Of a stretch of 17,942 nucleotides of DNA, positions 1 through 7,516 are shown piece after piece (the first letter of the stretch is position 1; every line of letters starts with the position of its first letter). Made by a program: the position numbers and the translations under genes. Source of the DNA: Bacteroidales bacterium UBA3696 (lineage in GTDB: Bacteria > Bacteroidota > Bacteroidia > Bacteroidales > Paludibacteraceae); the NCBI GenBank assembly GCA_002372135.1, contig DFIN01000034.1, forward strand, positions 70,526 through 88,467, given 5' to 3'. The notes below the pieces were generated by a model. The model was not told where the DNA came from. It saw only the letters and a list, made by a program, of their open reading frames with translations, and did not search any database.

Positions 1-66
1 AGAGGCACGCCTGGAAAGCGTGTAAACCTCAAAAGGGTTTCCGGGGTTCGAATCCCCGTCTTTCCG
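1..66 (+). tRNA. tRNA-Ser (anticodon GGA), 5' end missing
   Basis: Only the 3' two-thirds is present. The anticodon stem is 6-10 paired with 18-22, and the 7-nt loop 11-17 holds GGA at 13-15. A long variable arm follows, with AAACC pairing GGGTTT across roughly 24-40, which is typical of class II tRNAs (Ser/Leu/Tyr). The T stem is 42-46 with 54-58 and the T loop is 47-53 (TTCGAAT). The 3' acceptor strand is 59-65 and the discriminator is G66. The next bases are CAC, so CCA is not encoded. The D arm and the 5' acceptor strand lie outside the window. Confidence 0.95.
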
Positions 67-112
67 CACTTTTTGTCTGAAAAATCTATTCATCATTAAA
101 ATTTCCAAAAGA

Positions 113-940
113 ATGAAAAATGTATTTGTAACCCTTACCGTAATGGCAATGCTGATGTTTAGCAGCAATGCAGTAATGGCTCAAGAGGCACAAGCCGCAA
201 CGGAAGACAACCAAACGACCGAGCAAGTAGCCCAAGAAGCTGCCGCTCCTGTGGTAGAAGCGCAAGAAGTTGCCCCCGCTGAAGAAGAAGGCGGTATGGT
301 GGCTCTTCACAAAACACTCAAAACAAAGTTCATCGAAGGTGGTGCCGGCTTTATGGCTGCAACTCTCCTCTGCTTGGTGTTTGGTTTGGCTCTTTGCATT
401 GAACGAATCATCTACCTCAGCCTCTCAAAAACGAATACAAAAGCCCTGCTCGAAAACGTAGAAAAAGCCCTCAAAAACGGAGGTATTGAGGCTGCACTGG
501 ATGTATGCCGCAATACGCGCGGTCCTGTGGCTTCCATATTCTACCAAGGTTTGAGCCGCTATAACGAAGGTGTGGACGTAGTTGAAAAGACGGTGGCTTC
601 CTACGGTGGCGTACAAATGGGTCTGCTTGAGAAAAACCTCAGTTGGATCAGTCTCTTCATCTCCATCGCTCCGTCGTTGGGATTCTTGGGAACCATCATC
701 GGTATGATTGCCGCCTTCGATAAAATCCAACAAGTGGGTGACATCTCCGCTACCGTGGTAGCAGGTGGTATTAAGGTGGCTCTGTTGACCACTTTGCTCG
801 GTTTGGTTATCGCCATCATCCTCCAACTCTTCTACAACTACATCCTTTCTCTTATCGAAGGTCTTGTCAACGAAATGGAAGATAGCAGCATAAGCCTGCT
901 TGACCTCGTAGTGGAATACGACGCCGCACAAAAGAAATAA
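113..940 (+). CDS. exbB: MotA/TolQ/ExbB-family proton channel protein
   Basis: 275 aa. Inner-membrane channel subunit that, with ExbD, converts the proton gradient into mechanical work on TonB- or TolA-like partners. Residues 1-23 look like a signal peptide ending at VMAQ. An acidic, Ala-rich segment follows (about 24-60), then three membrane helices at about 78-100, 177-201 and 218-243. The family signatures are the APSLGFLGTIIGMI stretch (186-199) and ALLTTLLGL (223-231), which line the proton path. The start ATG is 46 bp after the tRNA. I see no TAnnTTTG promoter in that gap, so the gene may share a transcript with the tRNA or have a promoter outside the window. It is the first gene of an ExbB/unknown/ExbD/ExbD cluster. 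A TolQ-like role with a Tol-type partner is possible, since no tonB is adjacent. Confidence 0.92.
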   Translation: MKNVFVTLTVMAMLMFSSNAVMAQEAQAATEDNQTTEQVAQEAAAPVVEAQEVAPAEEEGGMVALHKTLKTKFIEGGAGFMAATLLCLVFGLALCIERIIYLSLSKTNTKALLENVEKALKNGGIEAALDVCRNTRGPVASIFYQGLSRYNEGVDVVEKTVASYGGVQMGLLEKNLSWISLFISIAPSLGFLGTIIGMIAAFDKIQQVGDISATVVAGGIKVALLTTLLGLVIAIILQLFYNYILSLIEGLVNEMEDSSISLLDLVVEYDAAQKK

Positions 941-986
941 AACGTGGCGAGTAAGAATACATATTCATACTTAAACTCGACCTACC

Positions 987-1469
987 ATGAAGAATTATAA
1001 GTTGTTCTCTAAAATATGCCTTTGGGTTCTGCTTGCCGTTGGTATCGTTGTTTCGGTACTTTTCTACGTGGGCGGTTCGCAAGGCTCGTTGGAAGTAGCC
1101 GGCGATTTCCTCAGTATACCTAAATTCACAGACCTGATGCTCTATTGGAACTACACCCTCGTGGGTTTAGTATGCCTTGCTACCTTCGGTTTCGTGTGCT
1201 ATGATTTCGTAAAAACATGTCGCACGGACATCAAGAAAGCTATGCAGCAATTGGTTGTTGTGTTGGTTTTTGTAGGATTGATAGTCTTGTGCTGGCTTTT
1301 GGGAAGCCCTGAAGAGATACATATCGTAGGCTATGAAGGATCTGATAATGTAGGTTCTATGGCACGCCTCAGCGATGCTTGCCTCTATCTCAGCTATATC
1401 CTCGTGTGCTGCACCATCGTGGCTGTTATATTCGGCTGGTGCTACAATTGGTTAATCAACCGTAAGTAA
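987..1469 (+). CDS. Four-helix membrane protein of unknown function in the Exb cluster
   Basis: 160 aa. I do not recognise a named family. Four hydrophobic helices are predicted at about 9-29, 52-73, 87-106 and 129-155, with short loops. The loop before helix 4 (107-128) is acidic, and the chain ends in a basic NRK. It is rich in Cys within or next to the helices (11, 63, 71, 78, 102, 132, 141, 142, 152). It starts 46 bp after exbB and ends 22 bp before the first exbD, so it is almost certainly in the same transcript. From position alone it could be an accessory or stabilising subunit of the ExbB/ExbD motor. Nothing in its sequence shows this directly. Confidence 0.8.
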   Translation: MKNYKLFSKICLWVLLAVGIVVSVLFYVGGSQGSLEVAGDFLSIPKFTDLMLYWNYTLVGLVCLATFGFVCYDFVKTCRTDIKKAMQQLVVVLVFVGLIVLCWLLGSPEEIHIVGYEGSDNVGSMARLSDACLYLSYILVCCTIVAVIFGWCYNWLINRK

Positions 1470-1491
1470 TTTCCATTGTGATATCTTGACT

Positions 1492-2073
1492 ATGGCAAAG
1501 AAAATCCCGCAAATAAACGCATCCTCAATGGCGGACATTTCATTCTTGTTGCTCATCTTCTTCTTGGTGACAACATCTATGGATGTCAACCAAGGTTTGG
1601 CGCGCCGTCTGCCGGCTCCCATTCCGCCAGACCAAAAAGTAGAGGATACCGATATCAATAAACGCAACCTGCTCGTGGTCAAAATCAATTCGGCAGACCA
1701 ACTGATGGTGCAAGGGCAGTTGCGTGATATCAAAGAACTGAAAGAGGAAGCCAAAAAGTTTATCCTTAACGAGAACGATGAGAGTTTCTACCCCAAACTC
1801 TTTGAGGAAGATTTTGGAGCACCGTTTGGTACGATTCGCTATACCAAAGAGCACGTCATCTCTGTGCAAAACGATGTAGATACACACTATCAAGCATACC
1901 TTAATGTGCAGAATGAGTTAGTAGCTGCCTACAACGAACTTCGCGATGAGTGTGCGCGCAAGTATTTCCACATGAGCTATAACGAATTGGACGAAGATAC
2001 GCAGAAACGCATCCAGAAAATCTATCCGCAAAAAATCTCGGAGGCAGAACCTAAAAACTACGGAGGAAACTAA
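1492..2073 (+). CDS. exbD: ExbD/TolR-family biopolymer transport protein, with an extended periplasmic domain
   Basis: 193 aa. I chose ATG 1492 over an in-frame TTG two codons upstream. After a short cytoplasmic N-terminus there is one membrane helix (about 15-33) in the pattern SSMADISFLLLIFFLVTTS. D15 corresponds to the protonatable Asp of ExbD/TolR that faces the ExbB pore. The periplasmic part is longer than in classic ExbD proteins of about 140 aa. It includes a region rich in Lys and Glu from about 80 and a charged tail. The next exbD follows after 1 bp, with a good ribosome site (GGAGG, 2062-2066) inside this gene's last codons, so the two are probably translated together. Confidence 0.92.
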   Translation: MAKKIPQINASSMADISFLLLIFFLVTTSMDVNQGLARRLPAPIPPDQKVEDTDINKRNLLVVKINSADQLMVQGQLRDIKELKEEAKKFILNENDESFYPKLFEEDFGAPFGTIRYTKEHVISVQNDVDTHYQAYLNVQNELVAAYNELRDECARKYFHMSYNELDEDTQKRIQKIYPQKISEAEPKNYGGN

Positions 2074-2074
2074 T

Positions 2075-2545
2075 ATGGCAAAAATTCGTCGAAATGACAA
2101 GCGCGAAATGCCTGCGCTTAATACAAGTTCGCTGCCCGATATCATTTTTATGTTGCTTTTCTTCTTCATGTCTGTAACATCTATGAAGGAGGTAACCTAT
2201 AAAGTGCAGTTTACAACGCCATCTGCCACTGAGTTGACCAAGTTAGAAAAAAAGTCTTTGGTCCGCTACATCTATGTAGGAACACCTACGGCAGAGTTTC
2301 GCAAGCAGTATGGAGCTGAAACACGTATCCAACTGGATGATGCTTTTGCTGACAAGCGCGAGATTGGTGATTTTATCAACAACGAGCGTTTTGCTATGAA
2401 CGAGCAAGATCGTGGTTTGATGACCGTTTCTATCAAGGCGGATAAAGAAACCCGTATGGGCGTTATTTCTGATATCAAACAGGAACTCAGACGCGTATCA
2501 GCCCTTAAAATCAGTTACGCCGCTACGCAAAGAACGAACTACTAA
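2075..2545 (+). CDS. exbD: Second ExbD/TolR-family biopolymer transport protein
   Basis: 156 aa. A basic cytoplasmic N-terminus (KIRRNDKR) precedes a single helix (about 21-37) in the pattern NTSSLPDIIFMLLFFFMSVTS. D22 is the conserved proton-binding Asp. The rest is a periplasmic domain of normal ExbD size, rich in charged residues. Two unequal ExbD proteins after one ExbB is a known Bacteroidota arrangement, and the two could form a heteromeric ExbD pair. This is the last gene of the cluster. A long hairpin follows 34 bp later and no tonB gene is adjacent. Confidence 0.92.
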   Translation: MAKIRRNDKREMPALNTSSLPDIIFMLLFFFMSVTSMKEVTYKVQFTTPSATELTKLEKKSLVRYIYVGTPTAEFRKQYGAETRIQLDDAFADKREIGDFINNERFAMNEQDRGLMTVSIKADKETRMGVISDIKQELRRVSALKISYAATQRTNY

Positions 2546-2579
2546 TCATAGTTCAGTCCTTTTGTAGAGAAGATAATTC

Positions 2580-2623
2580 ATACAAACAATCCCAAACATG
2601 TTTATGTTTGGGATTGTTTGTAT
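2580..2623. terminator. Long hairpin between convergent genes, probable bidirectional terminator
   Basis: A perfect 20-bp stem (2580-2599 with 2604-2623) closes a GTTT loop. It sits between the end of the second exbD (plus) and the end of the antiporter gene (minus). The run of T that defines a standard intrinsic terminator is weak on both sides, so the main signal is stem length and position. Confidence 0.7.
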
Positions 2624-2654
2624 AATCTTTAAATCCTTAAATCTTCAAATCTTT
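2623..2654. repeat. Four tandem copies of an 8-bp AAATCTTT-type unit
   Basis: Imperfect units run back to back: TAATCTTT (2623-2630), AAATCCTT (2631-2638), AAATCTTC (2639-2646) and AAATCTTT (2647-2654). They lie directly after the hairpin and end 3 bp before the antiporter stop codon. AT-rich short repeats of this kind are common in Bacteroidota intergenic DNA. No function is evident. Confidence 0.6.
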
Positions 2655-2657
2655 GTA

Positions 2658-3656
2658 TCACTGAATCATAACTAATCGGTATATAAGATACGCTGCATAC
2701 ACGGCTAACAGAATGGCACCGCCCCAACGAGGCAGTTTGCGTGCGTGGTTCGTCTTCACAAACAGCCAAACCAACATACTTCCTAATACGGCTATCCACG
2801 CATCTAACACGATTCCGTTGTAGGCAGGTAGGGGATGAATTACAGCCGATGCTGCCAGTACGAAATATACATTGAATATATTGGAACCAATCACATTTCC
2901 CAGTGCAATATCGCTGTTGTGCTTCGTGGCAGCAATGACAGATGTCGCCAATTCGGGCAGGGAGGTACCTAATGCTACAATGGTCAAACCGATAATGGCT
3001 TGTGATACACCCATATTGGTGGCAATCTGTACAGCCGACTTAACAATCATTTCTCCGCCGACAATCAATCCAAGCAATCCGATTACGATAAGCAAAACGG
3101 CTTTGAGGGTCGGAATCTGTTTTACTTCTTCTGCCTCCGCTTCATCGGGGTGATCCTTAGCATGGCGGAACGTATTGTATAGGAAATAAACGAATAGCAA
3201 TAGGAGCATAACTCCTCCTAAGCGGGTTACTCCATAGCCTTCTTCTCCAAAAGGCGAGCGGACTGCCACACACATAAAGACCATAAAGCCGGCTATGATG
3301 GACATCGGAATATCAAAGTCGCGAGAACGCTTTTGTGAAGCAATAGGATAAACCAGTGCAGTTAATCCCAGGATAACAAATGTATTGATGATGTTTGAAC
3401 CCAGAATATTTGTTAGCGCAAGGTCGGTTGCTTCGTTGGCAACGGATACCATATTCACCACAAATTCCGGCATGGATGTTCCAAAGGCAACCACCGTCAA
3501 GCCAATCACTAAATCGCTGATACCAAATCGTTTCGCTACTGCACTTGCGCCGTCCACTAACCAATCGGCACCCTTTACCAATAGCACGAGTCCGACAATT
3601 AGTGTCAGAGTCAGTAACCATGGGTTGGAAAAAATGAATTCTACTAAATTGTTCAT
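2658..3656 (-). CDS. CaCA-family calcium/sodium antiporter (YrbG-like)
   Basis: 332 aa. Inner-membrane cation exchanger of the Ca2+:cation antiporter family, predicted to export Ca2+ in exchange for Na+ or H+. Both family alpha repeats are clear: GLTVVAFGTSMPE at 52-64 and GLTIVALGTSLPE at 223-235, with the ion-binding Glu at 64 and 235. GSNI motifs follow each repeat (86-89 and 257-260). About ten hydrophobic helices fall in two halves joined by an acidic, hydrophilic cytoplasmic loop (about 163-182). Length is normal for the YrbG group. The ATG is 3 bp after the ychF stop codon, so the two genes form an operon. Ion specificity cannot be read from sequence. Confidence 0.93.
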   Translation of the reverse strand: MNNLVEFIFSNPWLLTLTLIVGLVLLVKGADWLVDGASAVAKRFGISDLVIGLTVVAFGTSMPEFVVNMVSVANEATDLALTNILGSNIINTFVILGLTALVYPIASQKRSRDFDIPMSIIAGFMVFMCVAVRSPFGEEGYGVTRLGGVMLLLLFVYFLYNTFRHAKDHPDEAEAEEVKQIPTLKAVLLIVIGLLGLIVGGEMIVKSAVQIATNMGVSQAIIGLTIVALGTSLPELATSVIAATKHNSDIALGNVIGSNIFNVYFVLAASAVIHPLPAYNGIVLDAWIAVLGSMLVWLFVKTNHARKLPRWGGAILLAVYAAYLIYRLVMIQ

Positions 3657-3659
3657 AGC

Positions 3660-4760
3660 TTACACATTAAAAAGGAAATGCATAATATCTCCGTCTTGTA
3701 CCACATATTCTTTACCTTCTACACCCAGTTTCCCGGCGGCGCGGCATGCCGCTTCGCCTCCTAATGAGATATAGTCTTCGTACTTGATGACTTCGGCACG
3801 AATAAAACCTTTTTCAAAGTCCGTATGAATAACACCGGCACATTGAGGGGCTTTCCATCCGGCGCGGAAAGTCCAAGCGCGCACTTCGTCCGAACCGGCT
3901 GTCAAGAACGTTCTCAGATTAAGCAATGCGTATGCCGACTTGATAAGCCTATTGCAGCCCGATTCGTGCAAGCCCATTTCTTCAAGGAACATCTGCCGCT
4001 CTTCATAAGTTTCCAGTTCGGCAATCTCCGATTCCGTTTTGGCGGCTAATACAAGCACTTGGGCATCTTCTTCGCGAACCGCTTCGCGCACTTGTTCTAC
4101 GTATGCATTGCCGCTGATGGCTGAACGTTCGTCCACATTGCAAACGTACATCACGGGCTTATTGGTGAGCAGAAACAATTCACGCGCGATGGCTTCTTCA
4201 TCTTTGCTTTCCAGTGTTACCGTTCGTGCATTCTTTCCCTGTGAAAGAACTTCTTGGTAACGTTGCATCACTTCCAAGGCTAATTTCGCCTGCTTGTCGC
4301 CGCCTGCTTTGGCTTGTTTCTCCGTTTTCTGGATGCGTGACTCAATCGTTTCTAAGTCCTTCAGTTGCAATTCGGCTTCTATTACTTCCTTGTCGCGAAT
4401 GGGATCTACCGTACCATCCACGTGCACCACGTTGTCATCGTCAAAACAGCGCAGTACGTGAATAATAGCGTCTGTTTCGCGAATGTTTGCCAAAAACTTA
4501 TTGCCTAACCCTTCTCCTTGGCTGGCACCTTTTACCAATCCGGCTATGTCCACTATTTCTACCGTAGTGGGTATAATGCCGCGTTCGGGATGACACAACT
4601 CCCCAAGACGGATAAGACGCTCGTCCGGTACAGTGATTACGCCTACATTAGGCTCTATGGTACAGAAAGGGAAATTAGCCGATTGGGCTTTGGCGTTGCT
4701 CAAACAATTAAATAAGGTGGATTTGCCTACATTAGGCAACCCTACGATTCCGCATTTCAT
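3660..4760 (-). CDS. ychF: Ribosome-associated OBG-family ATPase YchF
   Basis: 366 aa, close to the 363 aa of E. coli YchF. P-loop NTPase that prefers ATP and associates with ribosomes; in E. coli it is linked to the oxidative stress response. The G1 motif is GLPNVGKST (7-15), the switch region includes NFPFCTIEPN, and G3 is DIAGLVKGASQGEG. The G4 position is NVDE instead of NKxD, which marks the ATP-preferring YchF group. A coiled-coil segment lies mid-protein, and the C-terminal TGS domain ends in the DGDIMHFLFNV pattern. A longer frame reaches 4820, but the protein family begins at MKCGIVG, and 4785-4792 holds this gene's own promoter element, so 4760 is the right start. It leads the ychF/antiporter operon. 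Confidence 0.97.
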   Translation of the reverse strand: MKCGIVGLPNVGKSTLFNCLSNAKAQSANFPFCTIEPNVGVITVPDERLIRLGELCHPERGIIPTTVEIVDIAGLVKGASQGEGLGNKFLANIRETDAIIHVLRCFDDDNVVHVDGTVDPIRDKEVIEAELQLKDLETIESRIQKTEKQAKAGGDKQAKLALEVMQRYQEVLSQGKNARTVTLESKDEEAIARELFLLTNKPVMYVCNVDERSAISGNAYVEQVREAVREEDAQVLVLAAKTESEIAELETYEERQMFLEEMGLHESGCNRLIKSAYALLNLRTFLTAGSDEVRAWTFRAGWKAPQCAGVIHTDFEKGFIRAEVIKYEDYISLGGEAACRAAGKLGVEGKEYVVQDGDIMHFLFNV

Positions 4761-4784
4761 GGTTTTATGAGTTAAAAAAGCGGG

Positions 4785-4815
4785 CAAAGGTAGGTATTTA
4801 TTTGCCGATGCCCAA
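4785..4815 (-). promoter_or_regulatory. Bacteroidota-type promoter for ychF
   Basis: On the minus strand, TTG (4815-4813) is followed after exactly 20 nt by TACCTTTG (4792-4785), matching TTG-N20-TAnnTTTG. The expected transcript start near 4781 gives a leader of about 20 nt. It interleaves with the opposite promoter. Confidence 0.8.
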
Positions 4816-4832
4816 AACATTGGCTACTTTTG
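4802..4832 (+). promoter_or_regulatory. Bacteroidota-type promoter for the glycosyltransferase operon
   Basis: TTG (4802-4804), a 20-nt spacer and TACTTTTG (4825-4832) match the Bacteroidota -33/-7 consensus. The -7 element ends only 9 bp before the start codon at 4842, so the mRNA should have almost no leader. Its -33 box lies inside the ychF promoter. Confidence 0.82.
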
Positions 4833-4841
4833 CGCCGCTTT

Positions 4842-5792
4842 ATGAAAGTTCTTATCGCACCACTGAATTGGGGACTGGGGCATGCTACTCGATGCATACC
4901 CCTTATCCGCAAGTATATAGATGAAGGTCATGAAGTTCTTTTAGGTGGTGACGGGCAAAGTCTGACGCGCCTGATGCAAGAGTTTCCTTCTCTCCCCTAC
5001 GTTTCGTTATCTCCCTTACATCTGCATTACGCAAAGGGCACATCCCAGGTATGGGCTCTTCTGCGTGCTTTGCCGCAATTCATAAGTATGTATTACGGCG
5101 ACCGACGAATCTTGCAGCAACTCATCAAGCAGGAACATATCGACATGGTTATTTCGGATAATCGGTTCGGACTGTTCAATCATCAGGTTACGTGTATCTA
5201 TTTGACCCACCAACTCTATATCCATTTGCCTCGTACAATGCGATTTTTTGAGCGGTTGGCTTATCGGGTTCATCGGCGAATATGGCAGCATTATAATCAG
5301 GTGTGGGTGCCTGATTATGAAGACGAGACGAAGTGTTTAAGTGGTGCATTAAGTCATTCCGATTATCCATTGCCTTCCAAAGTGCAATTTATCGGTCCGC
5401 TATCTCGTTTACAGCCTACCGAACAAATAGACAAACGCTACGATGTTGTGGCTCTTCTTTCCGGCATCGAACCTCAGCGATCGCTCCTCGAAGAGCAAAT
5501 CTGTCGCGAGTGGTACGGCAAACAGCAAAAGGTGCTCATTGTGCAAGGAAGAGTGAGTGAACCTTTCGTAGAATGGCATAGAGGTAATTTGACCATAGTC
5601 CCTCATTTGGCAGACACACAACTAACGGCAGTTTTGCAAGGAACTCAAACGATTCTCTGTCGCAGCGGTTATTCTACGATAATGGACTTGGCGACATTAA
5701 ATCTGTTGCAAAAAGCGAAATTTATTCCAACCCCGGGACAAAGCGAACAAGAGTACTTGGCTGCTTTTCTCGCTAAACGACAAAAACAATAA
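4842..5792 (+). CDS. MurG-like (GT28-type) glycosyltransferase, acceptor unknown
   Basis: 316 aa. The N-terminus, MKVLIAPLNWGLGHATR (1-17), is the Gly-rich first loop of a GT-B fold, where MurG-type enzymes have GGTGGH. The C-terminal half has the donor-side features: CRSGYSTIMDL, then a short segment ending in FIPTPGQSEQEYLA, equivalent to the UDP-sugar-binding region of MurG. It probably transfers a sugar in the envelope, but donor and acceptor cannot be inferred. An in-frame TTG at 4830 was rejected because it lies inside the -7 promoter element. The next gene starts 4 bp after the stop. The operon also holds lipid and peptidoglycan genes, which fits an envelope role. Confidence 0.85.
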   Translation: MKVLIAPLNWGLGHATRCIPLIRKYIDEGHEVLLGGDGQSLTRLMQEFPSLPYVSLSPLHLHYAKGTSQVWALLRALPQFISMYYGDRRILQQLIKQEHIDMVISDNRFGLFNHQVTCIYLTHQLYIHLPRTMRFFERLAYRVHRRIWQHYNQVWVPDYEDETKCLSGALSHSDYPLPSKVQFIGPLSRLQPTEQIDKRYDVVALLSGIEPQRSLLEEQICREWYGKQQKVLIVQGRVSEPFVEWHRGNLTIVPHLADTQLTAVLQGTQTILCRSGYSTIMDLATLNLLQKAKFIPTPGQSEQEYLAAFLAKRQKQ

Positions 5793-5796
5793 AACC

Positions 5797-6795
5797 ATGA
5801 AAAAAGTGTTAGGCTTAGGCAATGCGCTGACAGACATTTTGTTGCAAGTCAGTGAAGCCGATTTGCGAGAGTTAGGATTGCCCAAAGGCAGTATGAACCT
5901 TATTACGATGGAGCAAGCCGATCTTATCCAACAGCGTTTTGCCAGTGTCAGACGCCATTTGTCGGCCGGTGGTAGTGCCAGCAATACCATCACCACTATT
6001 ACGCAATTGGGAGGGAAGGCTGCTTTCATCGGCAAAATAGGAGATGATGAAGTAGGCGAGTTTTATCGTGAAGACTTGAAGAAAAACGGGGTCAAACCGA
6101 TGTTGCTCACTTCGGACAAAATGTCAGGTTGTAGCATCGTGCTCATTACACCCGATGGGGAACGGACATTTGCTACTTATTTAGGTGCCGCCGCAGATAT
6201 GTGTGCCGACGATATCCAAAAGGAAGCGTTCATTGGCTACGATATATTTCATATTGAGGGATATATGGTGCAAGACCATGCGCTCATTGAAAAGGCTATA
6301 CGCCTTGCCAAAGAGTCAGGATGTACCGTCTCGATTGATCTTGCTTCTTATAATGTGGTGAACGAAAACCATCATTTCCTCAAAGACCTTATTCGTAACT
6401 ATGTAGATATCGTTTTTGCCAACGAAGATGAGAGTTTTGCCTATACCCATCTTAATCCGATGGAGGCGGTTGCCAAAATAGCAGAACAATGTGATATTGC
6501 CGTAGTCAAAGTGGGGAAAAGGGGGAGTTATGTGCAGCAAGGTAGTAATATGTCCCATATTGGTGCTATTACGACTTCTTGCACCGATTCGACAGGAGCC
6601 GGCGACCTATATGCCGGCGGATTCCTGCACGCTTTGAGCGACGGGTTTGACCTGCGCAAATGCGGCGAAATAGGAACCATCGCTGCAGGCCGTGTGGTCG
6701 AAATAGTAGGAACCAAACTTTCTGACGAAACGTGGGAAGAAATACGACGTATATGTGCCCTCTACCGCGGATTTATGCAAAAATACATCAACTAA
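5797..6795 (+). CDS. PfkB-family sugar/nucleoside kinase (adenosine kinase-like)
   Basis: 332 aa. ATP-dependent kinase of the ribokinase/PfkB family. Substrate-side Gly motif AGGSASNT is at 57-64, followed by the GGKAAFIGKIGDDEVG stretch (72-87). The second signature, DSTGAGDLYAGGF (264-276), carries the anion hole and the catalytic base D270. The ending, ALYRGFMQKYIN, is like other Bacteroidota members annotated as adenosine kinase. Adenosine, ribose or another sugar could be the substrate, and sequence alone does not decide. It lies 4 bp after the glycosyltransferase and 13 bp before plsC in one operon. Confidence 0.9.
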   Translation: MKKVLGLGNALTDILLQVSEADLRELGLPKGSMNLITMEQADLIQQRFASVRRHLSAGGSASNTITTITQLGGKAAFIGKIGDDEVGEFYREDLKKNGVKPMLLTSDKMSGCSIVLITPDGERTFATYLGAAADMCADDIQKEAFIGYDIFHIEGYMVQDHALIEKAIRLAKESGCTVSIDLASYNVVNENHHFLKDLIRNYVDIVFANEDESFAYTHLNPMEAVAKIAEQCDIAVVKVGKRGSYVQQGSNMSHIGAITTSCTDSTGAGDLYAGGFLHALSDGFDLRKCGEIGTIAAGRVVEIVGTKLSDETWEEIRRICALYRGFMQKYIN

Positions 6796-6808
6796 TATCT
6801 CTTGACTT

Positions 6809-7516
6809 ATGAAAAGATTCTTCTATTGTTTCTACCAACTGCTGGTGTTACCCGTATTGGTACTCAATACACTCCTGTGCGCTGTCATCACGATGCTTTT
6901 CTTTCCATTCAATAATACAGCGCCTATTCATTGGGTGCAAATGACTTGGTGTCGCTTGTTCTTTTATTGGCTTTTTATTCCTGTTTCGGTAGATGGGTTG
7001 GAAAACATACAAGCAGGGCAGTCCTACGTGTTTGTTGCCAATCACGCTTCCATGTTTGATGTGTTTTTGATTTATGGTTGGTTGCCTGTTGTGTTCAAGT
7101 GGCTGATGAAAAAAGAATTGCGTAAGATTCCGTTTGTCGGAACGGCTTGCAAGGCTGCCGGACATATCTATGTGGATCGGAGCAATGCACGAGCCTCATT
7201 AGCCAGTCTCAATCAAATCAAAGAGCAATTGCGTGACGGGGTGTGCACGGTTATATTCCCCGAAGGTACGCGCTCTAAAAACGGACAGGTAGGCCGTTTC
7301 CATAGCGGAGCATTCCAAATCGCACACGACCTCAAATTACCCGTCATCCCCCTGTCGTTGACCGGTTGCTACGAAGTGCAAAAGAAAGGCGAATGGTTTG
7401 TTCATCGTCATCCTGTTCATTTGCATGTGGGACAACCTATCCATTTAGAGCAGTTTGAGGACAAAAACGAGGCTATGGAAGCCGTGCGGCAAACCGTGAT
7501 TCAAGGTATGAAATGA
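6809..7516 (+). CDS. plsC: 1-acyl-sn-glycerol-3-phosphate acyltransferase (PlsC family)
   Basis: 235 aa. Membrane-bound acyltransferase that adds the second acyl chain to lysophosphatidate, using acyl-ACP or acyl-CoA. An N-terminal hydrophobic segment (about 9-33) anchors it. The catalytic H-x4-D motif is NHASMFD (H79, D84), and the phosphate-binding motif FPEGTRS is at 150-156. A further block at 178-183 (PVIPLS) matches the family's last conserved region. Its stop overlaps the next start (ATGA, 7513-7516), a sign of coupled translation. Some family members act on other lipid acceptors such as ornithine lipids. Confidence 0.92.
   Translation: MKRFFYCFYQLLVLPVLVLNTLLCAVITMLFFPFNNTAPIHWVQMTWCRLFFYWLFIPVSVDGLENIQAGQSYVFVANHASMFDVFLIYGWLPVVFKWLMKKELRKIPFVGTACKAAGHIYVDRSNARASLASLNQIKEQLRDGVCTVIFPEGTRSKNGQVGRFHSGAFQIAHDLKLPVIPLSLTGCYEVQKKGEWFVHRHPVHLHVGQPIHLEQFEDKNEAMEAVRQTVIQGMK

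Noticed and set aside
67..112. Terminator or promoter between tRNA-Ser and exbB
   Set aside because: There is a short T run after the tRNA but no stem apart from the tRNA itself, and no sequence within one mismatch of TAnnTTTG at a sensible distance.
1..112. tRNA-associated integration site
   Set aside because: No integrase, no repeat of the tRNA 3' end elsewhere in the window, and the adjacent genes are core functions.
425..931. 168-aa frame on the minus strand opposite exbB
   Set aside because: It is a shadow of a well-supported gene, has no promoter or start context, and gives a composition rich in His, Gln and Asp with no recognised motif.
4761..4820. N-terminal extension of ychF to an ATG at 4820
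   Set aside because: The added 20 residues are not part of the family and would span the gene's own promoter element.
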